From NCBI GenBank assembly GCA_036023115.1, contig JAYKKT010000091.1, forward strand, positions 32,571,501 through 32,635,500: a stretch of 64,000 nt of DNA, in the 5' to 3' direction. The DNA comes from Brasenia schreberi. Taxonomy: Eukaryota > Streptophyta > Magnoliopsida > Nymphaeales > Cabombaceae. How positions within the stretch are numbered: the first letter of the stretch is position 1; every line of letters starts with the position of its first letter. Shown piece after piece: positions 1 to 10,583 of this stretch. The notes under the pieces are model-generated. The model was not told the origin of the DNA. It saw only the letters and a list, made by a program, of their open reading frames with translations, and did not search any database. Both the position numbers and the translations under genes were made by a program.

Positions 1-300
1 TCTTTATTATTTTCAACAAAACTAGATTTATAATAATAGTTATCTTCAAGAAATTTCGCATCCATAGAAACATATAGTTTATCATTGATAGGGTCAAAAC
101 ATATATATCTCTTTTTGTTGATTCCATATCCAAGAAAAACACATTCAATAGTTATAAGAAACAACTTATCATTTTTATTAATATAAACAAAACATTTGCA
201 ACCAAAAACCCTTAGTCTTTCATAATAAGGAGAAATATTATATAATTTTTAAATTGAGGAGGTTTGTCAACGATATCCAAACATTCTTTTATTGTATGCC
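1..300 (-). mobile_element. Copia retrotransposon fragment (end of integrase region)
   Basis: Read on the minus strand, bases 1 to about 225 translate as a typical Copia polyprotein stretch just after the integrase core: LRVFGCKCFVYI, then ECVFLGYG, then YICFDPINDKLYVSMDAKF. The order LRVFGC - VFLGY - DP - YVS-D is characteristic of Ty1/Copia elements. A stop falls in frame upstream (about base 225) and the reading is lost further up, so this is a dead fragment cut by the window edge. Confidence 0.75.
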
Positions 301-384
301 TGCTCTTTCCACAATGAGTGTATTTTAGCTTTTCCTTTTCATCTTCTTGGAAGATGCCTCGTCTTCTTCCTCTTTGGTAGGATA

Positions 385-783
385 TGTTAAATGTAATAGG
401 ATCACGTCACGGGTCACTACAGCCCATGACTGAAGTTTGTGGAATGGCACGGACCACTAGGGCCCATTGCCATGTTATCGCTGGGAGCTTCCAACGGCTC
501 TCTTGGGAGAGCTGGCCTCAACTAGCCGTAGGAGGCCAGCTGCCTCCAACGACTAGTCCTCTTCTATCCTCTCATATTTAGTCTTTAAACTCTCTTATGC
601 TTGCTCTAAATAGAGCCATTATATACAACCTTTGATTTGTAATTTGACTCTCTCTCTTGACTCTTTGCATTCTTGACTTGACACATCCATATTTGGATGC
701 TTTGATATCTTGGCGATTCCACCAACACTTTGATGATTTGCGACTTGGCCGATTTAACATTCACGTATCAATAAATATTAACA
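385..783 (+). repeat. LTR of a Copia-type retrotransposon
   Basis: A 399-bp segment begins TGTTAA and ends TTAACA, the short inverted TG...CA ends of an LTR, and is followed at once by a primer-binding site. It contains a TATA-like stretch (about 617-625) that could be the LTR promoter. The neighbouring Copia fragment at 1-300 lies on the opposite strand, so the two need not be one element. No second copy of this LTR was found in the window. Confidence 0.7.
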
Positions 784-796
784 TGGTATCAGAGTC
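784..796 (+). other. Retrotransposon primer-binding site (initiator Met tRNA type)
   Basis: TGGTATCAGAGTC lies directly after the CA end of the LTR. TGGTATCAGAGC is the usual plant Copia primer-binding site, complementary to the 3' end of initiator methionine tRNA. The internal region that should follow is lost within about 170 bases, where the RTE LINE begins. Confidence 0.75.
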
Positions 797-1278
797 TTGT
801 TTCAAAGAAATCAAGCACATTCGGAAGCATGCCATCTTTGGAAAATCTACGTCTCTTGGTTTTTGACATTACGAGTTCAAGGTAACTTTAGAAAATGTAT
901 TTGTTTTGAAAATTAAAGAAAAATAATGAAGTTCTCAACTGATTATATTGTCTTCATGGAAATTTTAGAATTAGGCTTCTGATAGCCAGCGTAAAACTTT
1001 GTCGAATTTTTATAACATGGATTACAAAAATTATGAGCATTGCTTTGGGGCGTCCCCGCCTAGCGATGTGCTGCAGAGCCCGAATGCCGTAATAAGTAAG
1101 CAACGACCACTACATTTTCGCCCAAATGTAGTAAATCAATTGCAGAGAGGGTTCCCATATCATGGACGGGTGTGGGTAAAGAAGTTAGTCCCACTACATT
1201 GCCGCCCAAATGTAGTGAAAATTTTTCAGAGAGGGTCTCCGCATTTTGATTATGGACGGATGCGGGGGGTAAGGAAGT

Positions 1279-1942
1279 TAATCCTAGATAATAAGATTCG
1301 TATTGGTTCTTCAAATATCGGAATATTATCTGGTAAGCTAATGGAGGTGGTAGATACTATGATTCGAAGAAAGATTCATATTCTATGTTTACAAGAGACA
1401 AAATGGGTTGGAGAAAAAGCAAAGGAGATAGAGGATACAGGTTTTAAATTATGGTACTCAGGTAGAGAAAAACTCGAAACGGAGTTGGTATTATCATAAA
1501 TAAAGATTTAAAGGATAGTGTAGTAGACATACAACGATACGGTGACCGAATCATAACATTGAAATTAGTGTTAGGAGTAGAGGTTTTGAATATAGTTTGT
1601 GCTTACGCACTCCAAGTAGGACTAGAAGATAGTATAAAGACAACTTTTGGGGAAGAGTTAGATAAGGTGATTCAAAAGATTCTACAATGAGAGATGATTT
1701 GTTTAGGAGGAGACTTAAATGGACATGTCGGTAAAGAGGCATTAGGATATCAAGGGATTCATGGAAACTTTGGTTTTGGGGATATAAATGAGGAAGGTAG
1801 GGAGATTTTAAATTTTGCTATGGCATTTGATCTCTTTATATTCAATACAATCTTCAAAAAACGAGATGAACATTTAATTACTTATAAGAGTGGCTTATCA
1901 CAAACACAAATTGATTACTTTATTTGTAGAAAAAAAAGATAG
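1279..1942 (+). pseudogene. LINE endonuclease domain, broken
   Basis: Fragments of an APE-like endonuclease: SSNIGILSGKL (first strand, usually WNIGTLTGK), then LQETKW with the catalytic Glu (about 1,390-1,410), and GGDLNGHVGK with the catalytic Asp/Asn (about 1,705-1,735). The domain nicks target DNA for target-primed reverse transcription. Frame breaks near 1,490 and 1,690 separate the pieces. Confidence 0.85.
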
Positions 1943-2649
1943 AGCGTATTATAAAGATTGCAAGGTAATTCCAGGAGAAAGCTTAATCACCCAACATCGA
2001 CTTTTAGTTATGGATTTACAAATTAAAAAATGGACAAAGAAGAAAAGAGTGCATCGAGCTATTCGGACTAAATGGTGGAACCTCAAAAGCAAGAAAGAAG
2101 ATATATTTAAACAGAAAGTCCTCCAAGGAGATGTTTGGAATTTTGGTACACCTTGTGATATGTGGAACAATATGGCTATACATATTAGGAAAGTGGCGAA
2201 ATATGTTTTAGGTGTATCTAAGGGAGGTGTACCGGCACAAAAAGAAGCTTGGTGGTGGAGTGAAGTAGTACAAAATAAAATAAGGCAAAGAGGGCATGTT
2301 ACAAATTACATTATGCTAAGAAAACTAGTGAAACTTTAGAGGCTTATAAGAAAGCGAAAAAGGCCGTGAGTGAAGCAAAAGCTAAAATTTGGGAGGACTT
2401 ATATAAAAAACTCAACTCAAAAGAGGGTGAAAGAGATATTTTTAGGATAGCTAGGGCTAGAGATAAGAAAACTAAAGATCTTAATTATGTTTGATGCATC
2501 AAAGACGAGGATGAAAATTTTCTAGTTGCAAATAATGATATAAGAAATAGATGGAAAAACTAATTTTATAATCTTTTTAATGAAAATAAAGATATTAGTA
2601 TTAGCTTAGGAGAGTTAGCCAAATCAGAAAAGTATATAAACCACAATTT

Positions 2650-3642
2650 CTATCGACGTATTCAAAAGAAGGAAGTCAAAGAGGCTCTTAAACATATGAA
2701 GGATTGTAAATCGGTAGGACCAGATAATATTCCTATAGAAGTTTGGAAAATACTAGGAGAAACAGGAATCACTTGGCTCACAAGACTATTTAATGAAATA
2801 TGGAAAAACCAAAAGATGCCCGAGGAATGGAGAGCAAGTACACTTATACCTATATATAAGAACAAGGGAGACATTCAAAATTGTGTGAATTATCGAGGTA
2901 TCAAGTTAATGAGCCATACTATGAAATTATGGGAAAGAATTATCGAACGTAGGTTAAAACAAGTACCAAGTACAACAGAGAACCAATTTGGATTCATGCC
3001 AGGCAGATCTACTATTGAAGCGATTCACCTTTTGAGACGTCTTATGGAACATTTTAGAGCAAAAAAGAAAGACCTTCACATGATATTTATTGATCTAGAA
3101 AAAGCTTATGATAGGGTTCCGAGGGAGGTTCTTTGGAGAACTTTGAGAAAAAGAGGAATCCCATTAACATATATTAACCTTATAAGAGACATGTATGATG
3201 GTGGAAAACATGTGTGAGGACTCATGAAGGAACGACAGACTTATTTGAAGTTAATATTGGGTTACATCAGGGATCAACTTTAAGTCCATACTTATTTATA
3301 ATGGTGATGGATGAGTTAACAAAACATATTCAAGATGAAGTACCTTGGTGTATATTGTTTGCAGATGATATTGTGTTAGTGGAGGAGTCTAAGGAAAACG
3401 TTAATAGAAAATTGGAACTATGGAGAGAAACATTAGAAAGCAAAGGCCTCCGACTTAGTAGAACAAAGACAGAATATATGGAATGTAAGTTTGATCATTT
3501 AGTTACCTCAGAGGACATAGAAATTAAAATTGGCACACATTGCATCCCCCAAAAGGAAAGTTTTAAATACCTAGGGTCAATTTTTAAGAGTGATGGAAGA
3601 ATTGATGGAGATGTTATGCATAGAATTAATGATGGTTGGTAA
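2650..3642 (+). pseudogene. LINE reverse transcriptase domain, broken
   Basis: Reverse transcriptase blocks in order: [14 protein letters not shown], then [55 protein letters not shown], and the catalytic FADDIVL (about 3,358-3,378). All key blocks are recognisable. A stop near 3,217 and a frame change split the domain. A further piece (3,807-4,016) encodes the C-terminal part MKMLRWMSGHTRKDRI, common to this RTE family. Confidence 0.9.
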
Positions 3643-4186
3643 AATGGAGAGGAGCATCAGGTATTCTTTGTGATAAGAAGATACCATTAAAGTTAAAAGG
3701 TAAATATTATAGAGCAGCAATTAAGCCTGCCATGTTTTATGGTTCCGAGTGTTAGGCAGTTAATCATCAACATGTATAAAAGATGTCTCATCAACATGTA
3801 TAAAAGATGTCTGTGACAGAAATGAAGATGTTGAGATGGATGAGTGGTCATACAAGAAAAGACCGTATAATTAATGAGGTTATTAAAAACAAATTAGGAG
3901 TGGCACCAATAGAGGAAAATGAGAGAATATCGTTTAAGATGATTTGGACATATAGAAAGAAGATCAAAAGAAGAACCTGTAAGAAAATTCAAAAAACTAA
4001 ATTTGGAAAGTATTAAAAGAGGTAGAGGACGACCACAAAAGTGTTGGAAAGAAACAATAAAGAATGATCTAGCTTATTGTGAGTTAACAGCTAACATGGC
4101 ACACGATAGGGATTTGTGGAAACAAAGAATCCATGTAGCTGACCCCGTCTAGTATGGGAAAAGGCTTTGTTGTTGTTGTTGTTGTC

Positions 4187-5004
4187 TAGAATCTTGCTAG
4201 TATGACATTGTGTTTGGATGTGTTCGTTATGAAAATATCAATTATAACTTTTGTTAGTAATATATGATTATAGTTTTTGGTATATATGCTTGTTGTATTT
4301 TTGAACTTGATCTTGTGATTTTAAAGAACGATTATTGACTAAAATAAATTTTTGGCCATGTTTGATATGTTCGAAATATTTGAAAACTTATTAGTTTTTA
4401 TTTAAACGTCTTAGATACTCTAAGACATGATAATCAAAGTTTAAAGCTCAATATATTCCTTAAAAAGACATAAGTTAGGCTAGTGTGTTTGACATTCTCA
4501 TTTTTCAAAAGTTGTGTAGTATCAATGTTTTTAGTTATTCATCCATGCCTTTCCCTTAATGAGTTTGTTGTTTTTGGCATAAAGTTTCTAGAAATTATTA
4601 AGTTGCTTGATATAAGTAATATATGTTTTTGGGTTGTGCTTCGCTATGATCATCAGGTTTTCTTTTGAAGAAGGCGATAGATTAGCTCACTCGCGTTGTG
4701 TTGCTTCATTTCTCAAATTTCATCTTCTCGTTTTGTTGGTCCATGGATAGTAGTTCGGTTATGCATACCTTCGTTTTCTGTAGATATTCGCTTTCTTTTG
4801 ATGGTTTGGATAATTGCATTTGTTTGCTTTATTGGGAAACCTTACATGACATCTAAAGTTCTACTACAGAAAAGCAAAAACTTAATGGTATTTATTTTGC
4901 TATGAATCTTGATAGTCGTTGTCTCTTGAAATTTTTAGTTCATGATTGTTATAAGAACATCGTGCAATCTTTTTTTGGCTTAAGGACGGTTTATTGGTTT
5001 ATCT
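4187..5004. other. AT-rich intergenic stretch
   Basis: About 800 bases with only short open frames (longest 69 codons) and no recognisable domain. A phrase at 4,660-4,700 (EEGDRLAHS) faintly recalls the RNase H region of L1-type LINEs but is too short to call. Confidence 0.5.
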
Positions 5005-5560
5005 CAGTGTTGTTTGACGCATATCGTATCGTGTATCGTTTTGGTCCACGATACGGGCGTACCATAGCGTAGCGTATCATACTTTAATGTTAAAAATTTA
5101 ATAAAAATCTTAGAAAATAAAAAAATCCCAAAAAATCAGAAAAAATAGCAAAAACATGATAATTGTAAATAATTCATATAATGTAAAGTTTAGTACATAT
5201 TGATCATTCACCATTGAACAATTATATATATATATATATATATTAAGCAAAACATGAAATATATTTACATTTACATATTATAATCAGGATCATCAACTAA
5301 ATAATCTTCATCTTCAAATTGCTAAAGGTTCTCACCACCTTCTTTAAAATCAAAATTTTTATCTCCTTGATGATGTTATACTTCTTTCAAATTAATCCAT
5401 GCAATGTCTTCTTCGGTTAGGAGTGTATTTTCTTCATTATCTTTCAAAATTCACTTCTCTAATATATCAAAATTAACAAAATGCTACCTTTGTACATGTA
5501 ATTGGCACATTTGCTCACCTTTCTAAGACAAATCCTAATTTGTTTTGGTGCAATTATGGT
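5005..5560 (-). mobile_element. Probable hAT transposon end fragment
   Basis: The left edge (5,005-5,090) reads CAGTGTTGTTTGACGCATAT followed by several TATCGTATCG and ACGATACGGG motifs, like the GTATCG-rich flanks of the hAT element at 58,783 and 62,400. On the minus strand, 5,270-5,450 can be read as acidic pieces with EEDIAW and DFKEGGENL, resembling the tail that follows the hAT dimerisation domain. A (TA)n tract lies at 5,224-5,243. Both ends of an element could not be paired. Confidence 0.4.
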
Positions 5561-6179
5561 TCCTAAAGATTTCTTGAAGCATGTTTATTAGAAAAACTCT
5601 AAAATGGTCATTGAATAATTACTTGGATTTTAAAGAAATCACTCTATTTTGAGCTTTGAGGTTCCTCAAATTGATTGTATTTGAAAATTTTCTGAATGTG
5701 ATTTTGAAGGACCATTTGTTAGTTCATATTGTGTTGATTTGACTTGTTTGGTTACTTGGCCTATTAAAAATCTCGTGAGACCACTTGCCTTTGAGATAAT
5801 GAAAATCATTGGTGGAAATTTGTTCTTATATAATCATGATTAGAAAGGTTTGGTACTATGGTAATTGTTCTTTTATTACATTGTTTAAAATCGGTTTGGA
5901 TATTATTGCATGTTTGTATAGTATTTGTATTGTTGAGTTAAATGAATAGATTTGGCTATTCGATCTGATTTAGCTATGCATGGTATTCAGACTTGAGCCC
6001 CTCCATGTGTGTTCCTTCGAAACTTAGTTGTATACAATATTGATTGTGTCAAATTGTTTGTTAGCATGTTTAGAAGAAAAATGTGTTACGACATTTGAAT
6101 GATTTCAAACTTAACTATTAATAAGATCGAAAATGCATTCATTGGAAAACAATAAGTTATATCTTCCTTCATAATTGAG

Positions 6180-6602
6180 ATCCATGTTGTTGGCCTTTTG
6201 TTGAAGACCTTTGTGATTAAGGTGCTTTATGTTGGTGGCCTTTTGTTCCAAATTAATTGATATTTGAAGATGCACTTATTGTTATTTGAGAATTAAAACT
6301 TAGTTGTTGAGTGAGTTGGAAAATTATTTGATGATAATGAGTTGCATCTACTTGTATGACTAAGATCCATATTGTTGACTTTTTGTTCTTTACGTTGGTG
6401 GCCTTTTGTTGAAAATTAATTGATATTTTAAGATACACTTATTGTTACTTAGGATTTGTGATATTGATAACTTTAAGGTTACTTTTTTATGACATTATGA
6501 TCTCCATTTGTTGACCTCTGTTGGAAATCTTTGTGATTAAGATGCTCCATGTTGTTAGTCTTTTGGTTGGAGAGTAATCAATATTGAAAAAGCAATTATA
6601 GT
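6180..6602 (+). repeat. Diverged tandem repeat, period about 160 bp
   Basis: Two to three imperfect units carry the recurrent phrases GATCCATRTTGTTG, GTTGGTGGCCTTTTGTT and AATTAATTGATATTT followed by CACTTATTGTTA. Matching phrases occur near 6,179, 6,362 and 6,500 and near 6,228, 6,394 and 6,547. No coding frame explains it. Confidence 0.6.
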
Positions 6603-6617
6603 TATCTTAATTAGATT

Positions 6618-7346
6618 ATACAACAACAACAACTAAGCCTTTTCCCATACTAGACGGGGTCGGCTACATGGATTCTTTGTTTCCACAGATCCCTATCATG
6701 TGTCATGTTAGCAGTTAACTCCCAATAAGCTAGATCATTCTTTATTGTTTCTTTCCAACACTTTTGTGGTCATCCTCTACCTCTTTTAATACTTCCCAAA
6801 TTTAGTTTTTCTGACCTTCTTACTGGTTCTTCTTTTGATCTTCTTTCTATATGTTCAAACCATCTTAAACGATGTTCTCTCATTTTATCCTCTATTGGTG
6901 TCACTCCTAATTTGTTTCTAATAACCTCATTATATATACGGTCTTTTCTTCTATGACCACTCATCCATCTCAACATCTTCATTTCTGTCACAGACATCTT
7001 TTGTACATGTTTGATTAACTGCCCAACACTCAGAACCGTAAAACATGGCAGGCCTAATTGCTGCTCTATAATATTTACCTTTTAATTTTAACGGTATCTT
7101 CTTATCACAAAGAATACCTGATGCTCCTCTCCATTTTAACCAACCAGCATTAATTCTATGTGTAACATCTCCATCAATTCTTTCATCACTCTTAAAAATT
7201 GACCCTAGGTATTTAAAACTTTCCTTTTGGGGAATGCAATGTGTGCCAATTTTAATTTCTATGTCCTCTGAAGTAACCAAATGATCAAACTTACATTCCA
7301 TATATTCTGTCTTTGTTCTACTAAGTCGGAGGCCTTTGCTTTCTAA
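6618..7346 (-). mobile_element. RTE LINE, 5'-truncated, with target-site duplication (copy B)
   Basis: Minus-strand copy holding only the 3' end of the element: the last part of the reverse transcriptase ORF (MKMLRWMSGHRRKDRIYNEV and upstream) and the (CAA)n end at 6,621. It is flanked by a perfect 15-bp duplication, TATCTTAATTAGATT, at 6,603-6,617 and 7,347-7,361. The duplication proves insertion by target-primed reverse transcription and fixes both ends. Sequence is closer to intact than in copies E and F. Confidence 0.93.
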
Positions 7347-7549
7347 TATCTTAATTAGATTGTATTTGATAAAATTGGTGAGATTGTTCCCTTTTAAGAG
7401 AGTTTTAAGACAAACCTTGTGAGACTTTTTGAAAAACATAAGTTGATTCCTTTGCTTGTTTTAATCATATTAATGGATTGTCTTATTTTTGGAACCATAC
7501 AATCACTTTTGAGTTTAAAGGATATTTAAGGGCCTTGGGAATTGTATGT

Positions 7550-7772
7550 ACAAAGATTTTGAGCTTTGCCTTAAAAAGCTTGTTTCTCGGTTCGAGTTTA
7601 TCCTCAAAAGTCAAGTTTGATCTTAGCCTTAAAGCTTATTTGACTTAGCGGGTTTTGATCTTAACCTTAAAAAGCTTGTTTGATTTGAAGGTTTTGAGCT
7701 TTAGAAAGCTTGTTTGACTTGAAGGTTTTCAGTTCTGCCTTATGGGTTCGAGTTGGTCCTTAAAACTCGGGA
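7550..7772 (+). repeat. Short tandem repeat around CTTAAAAAGCTTGTTTGA
   Basis: At least five diverged units of about 40-50 bp, each with GCCTTAAAAAGCTTGTTT, then a GA- or TC-rich spacer and GGTTTTGAGCTT or similar. No protein reading accounts for the repetition. Confidence 0.55.
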
Positions 7773-8452
7773 TTTGAGTCTTAGTATGTATTCAAACAAT
7801 AGAATAAAAAGCTTTTGACAACTGGACTGCAATTGCACTTGCAAGGAACCAAAGTCTCCTTGCCATATCCAACTTCTGCAATTCATCCAGAATGCGGCAA
7901 ACATGAGTTGGTGTTGCAGAAGGCACTATTATAAACAACTGTAATATCATTAGAGGAAAAGCATTGATGTATCTGCTTATTATAACACCATCACTATACT
8001 GGTGCAAGATTCAATTTGACTAAGAATTTCCAAACCAACACAATCAGAGGAAACATAAGTAAGGTACCTGGAAAAGCAGCAATAACATGGACAAGAATTT
8101 ATGTGCATCAGGATCAGTTTAATAGAATGTGCAGAAAACTCAAAGCATTCTCAGTAACGTTTTGATGGTTTCTTGTTCACTCAACTCATGGTTGTGACAA
8201 GACAACACATTATTACTAACTATAGGGTAAGGAAAAAAGGAGAACGTGGGCCCCTGACTCAGACATCACCTTATAGATGAGTTTCAACTTCAAGTTCAAC
8301 TGATGGTTTAAAACCAAAGTATGTTTGTGGCACATTCAAGAATTAGGTGATTGGCAGTTTGGCACTGCTGCTCGGAATCAGGAAAACCAAATTCCAAGCA
8401 GATAACAAATGACATCCACCACCCAAAAATTTGAAGGAAGCAAGAAATTTAC

Positions 8453-9187
8453 CTGGCTTCAGGTCCCGGTGGAAGTAACCATGCTGATGCATGTAAGCAA
8501 GAGCCTGAAATACTTGAAAGCACCAATTTCGCACTTCAGCCTCAGAAAACAGCTTGCCTCTATCTTTTATCAGCTGGTATAGGTTGCATTCCTAACCATG
8601 AGAAAAGGTCATGAGTTTGGGGATCTTTCATCAGAGAGCATGACAAAAAGAAAACCATCACAGAATATTGCAACTTAAAATACCATGTACTCGAAGACTA
8701 AGTGAAGAATGTTGTTTTCCCTGACGACTTCCTTAAGCTTCACAACTTTAGGATGGTTCATCTTTTTCAGGGACTACATGTAACAAAAAGGTCAACAGCA
8801 ATATATCAGAAAACTAAACAACAATGAAGATAAAGCAACAGTCACAACCTACCTTAACTTCTCTCAAGTTCATACATTCTTCCCACGAGTAATATTTTCT
8901 TTTCATTTTCTTGACTGCTACCTGTCAAAGAAAATGTCAGTGTATTTTTTTCCCAAGGAAAATGGAAAAAATAGATTGCTACCACAACTAGAAAAAAGTG
9001 ATTCATACAATTTCGCCAGTCTGACGATGGATAGCCCGCCAGACAGTCCCAAAGGTCCCGTCACCCACTTCCTTGATGAGTGTGTACCTGCATAACCAGT
9101 TGCTACCAGATCATGAATACTCTATCCAGGTTATCCAGCAATAAAGTACAGGAAAGACAAAAGTACTAAGATCAGATACTTGTCCAT
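8453..9187 (-). CDS. CDKF4/MAK-like serine/threonine protein kinase, N-terminal half only
   Basis: Five coding exons read cleanly with GT/AG junctions: 9,180-9,187, 9,009-9,087, 8,853-8,921, 8,684-8,773 and 8,453-8,591. The joined product starts [16 protein letters not shown] and runs 128 residues. It shows the glycine loop (residues 11-18, GDGTFGTV), the ATP lysine K33 in VAVKK, the alpha-C glutamate E50 in NLREV, and the catalytic HRDLKP with D125. The spelling [14 protein letters not shown] and GYFHRDLKP places it in the plant CDKF4 / MHK / MAK group, CMGC kinases related to RCK kinases. The last exon ends in the first base of the codon for E of KPEN, as expected, but no exon carrying DFG, APE or the C-lobe was found down to base 1. 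Either the gene is truncated or the next intron exceeds 8.4 kb. Confidence 0.85.
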
Positions 9188-10542
9188 TCTAGAAGATATG
9201 CTGCAGAAGTAGTCACTTTGAAATGTTTCCCTTGTCTGAATTCTAGTGAATCAGTGATTAAAGTTATCCTGTTAAGGATCTCCAGCAACTCTCCCTGAGC
9301 TTAACAAAGGTTCAAAAGGAGACCTTTTGAAATGAACAAAACATAAACCAGCATGCCAGGAGAAGCCAGTAGGCAATGCGGTTTGCAACAGATCTAACGG
9401 AGTCTTAACACTTGCTGACACTTAGAAGCTTTGTTCGGTAAAAATGTTTCCCGCAAGCACTCTCAGAATATAAATCATCTAGAGATTCAAAAGGAACTTC
9501 CTTGATTTTGAGACAAGCTTGCCAGGATAAACTCGGTATTCAAATAAGACATCCAACAGGAGAACCATCAAATTGCAACTCTTTTATGACAGGCTTAAGA
9601 ACTTCATTCAGTGAAAACGGCTCCTGTAAGAATGCTCCAGTATACAAAGCAGTGCCAAAGATGTTCACAAATGTTGCAATTGACAGCATCTTCTTAGCTG
9701 CCTAACTGATTAAACAAATGAAACCCCGGTGTCAACTGCCCAAATCTTCAAATTGTTGAAGAAAATCAACCTGGAAGTGGAGAACTGAAGGAAGAACTGC
9801 TGAAGTGTACTTGAGATCACTCTCCGTCAAGTAACTCCTGTAATTCAAGAGCTTAAGCAAATTAAAAAAGAAAAGAATAAGTAGGAAATAGAAGAATCCT
9901 TAATGGGAAAAGATGTAAAATTTACTTATTCAGAGTTGATTCTTTCATGCTACACAAGCAGCATGCACCATTGAAATTTCCCACAAAGAAAAATGAGAGA
10001 CCTTTGTTAGTTCACAGGTCAACCCTGGAACACAATGACAAACAAAACACAAAATAAAACCAAGTACCAAGCATATACTCATATAGATGAAGAGAACCCA
10101 TCTAACTTCGAATTAGTTATGGATGAATAAGGTACTGGCAGAACACTATTAAAACTGAAAAGGAAAATGATGTGTAAGATTAACATGCTATGAATGACAA
10201 AAGAAACGTGGTCTGAGCTGACTTACTCATAGAAGAGAGTACATCCAACATGACTTCAGAAAGCATGGAGTCTTCCGTTGTCTTGTGGAGACTGAAGATG
10301 GATATCAAGTACAGTTGACAAAAGCAAGTAAGGGAAATCCACCAAGGGTGTGGAACCACCAATCAAGAACCTTGTCAAATGATAAAAGCCTAGACTGGAA
10401 ACGGTTTGACAAAAAGCAAGGTTGCTCCATATCCTCAAGTTGCACAAGTTCTGAAGCAAGGAGGAGACCTGAGTCCCATAACCACAGCATTAATACAAAC
10501 GGTAAAGTAGAAACATGAAGTCCACACATAGAGCCATAGATA

Positions 10543-10572
10543 CAACAACAACAACAACAACAACAACAACTA
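10543..10572 (-). mobile_element. Ultra-short RTE LINE insertion (tail only, copy H)
   Basis: A (CAA)n tract ending CTA, followed by AGCC, matches the extreme 3' end of the RTE LINE read on the minus strand. It is flanked by a perfect 11-bp duplication AGCCATAGATA (10,532-10,542 and 10,573-10,583). AGCC is shared by element and target, suggesting the 5' junction closed at microhomology. Confidence 0.7.
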
Positions 10573-10583
10573 AGCCATAGATA

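Larger units (their letters stand above)
971..4185 (+). mobile_element. RTE-type LINE, nearly full length, inactive (copy A)
   Basis: A non-LTR retrotransposon with, in order, a 5' leader holding two diverged copies of an 84-93 bp unit (1,108-1,191 and 1,192-1,284), an apurinic-type endonuclease, a reverse transcriptase, and a 3' end reading GACCCCGTCTAGTATGGGAA followed by a (TTG)n tail. That tail and end are typical of plant RTE elements. The reading frame is broken by several stops and frameshifts (for example about 1,490, 1,940, 2,340, 2,494, 3,217 and 3,642), so it is dead. A 24-bp tandem duplication sits at 3,764-3,811. The 5' boundary is set by similarity with the copy at 53,661. Confidence 0.92.

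Noticed and set aside
4640..4720. Phrase EEGDRLAHS resembling LINE RNase H
   Set aside because: Too short, broken frame, no neighbouring RNase H motifs.
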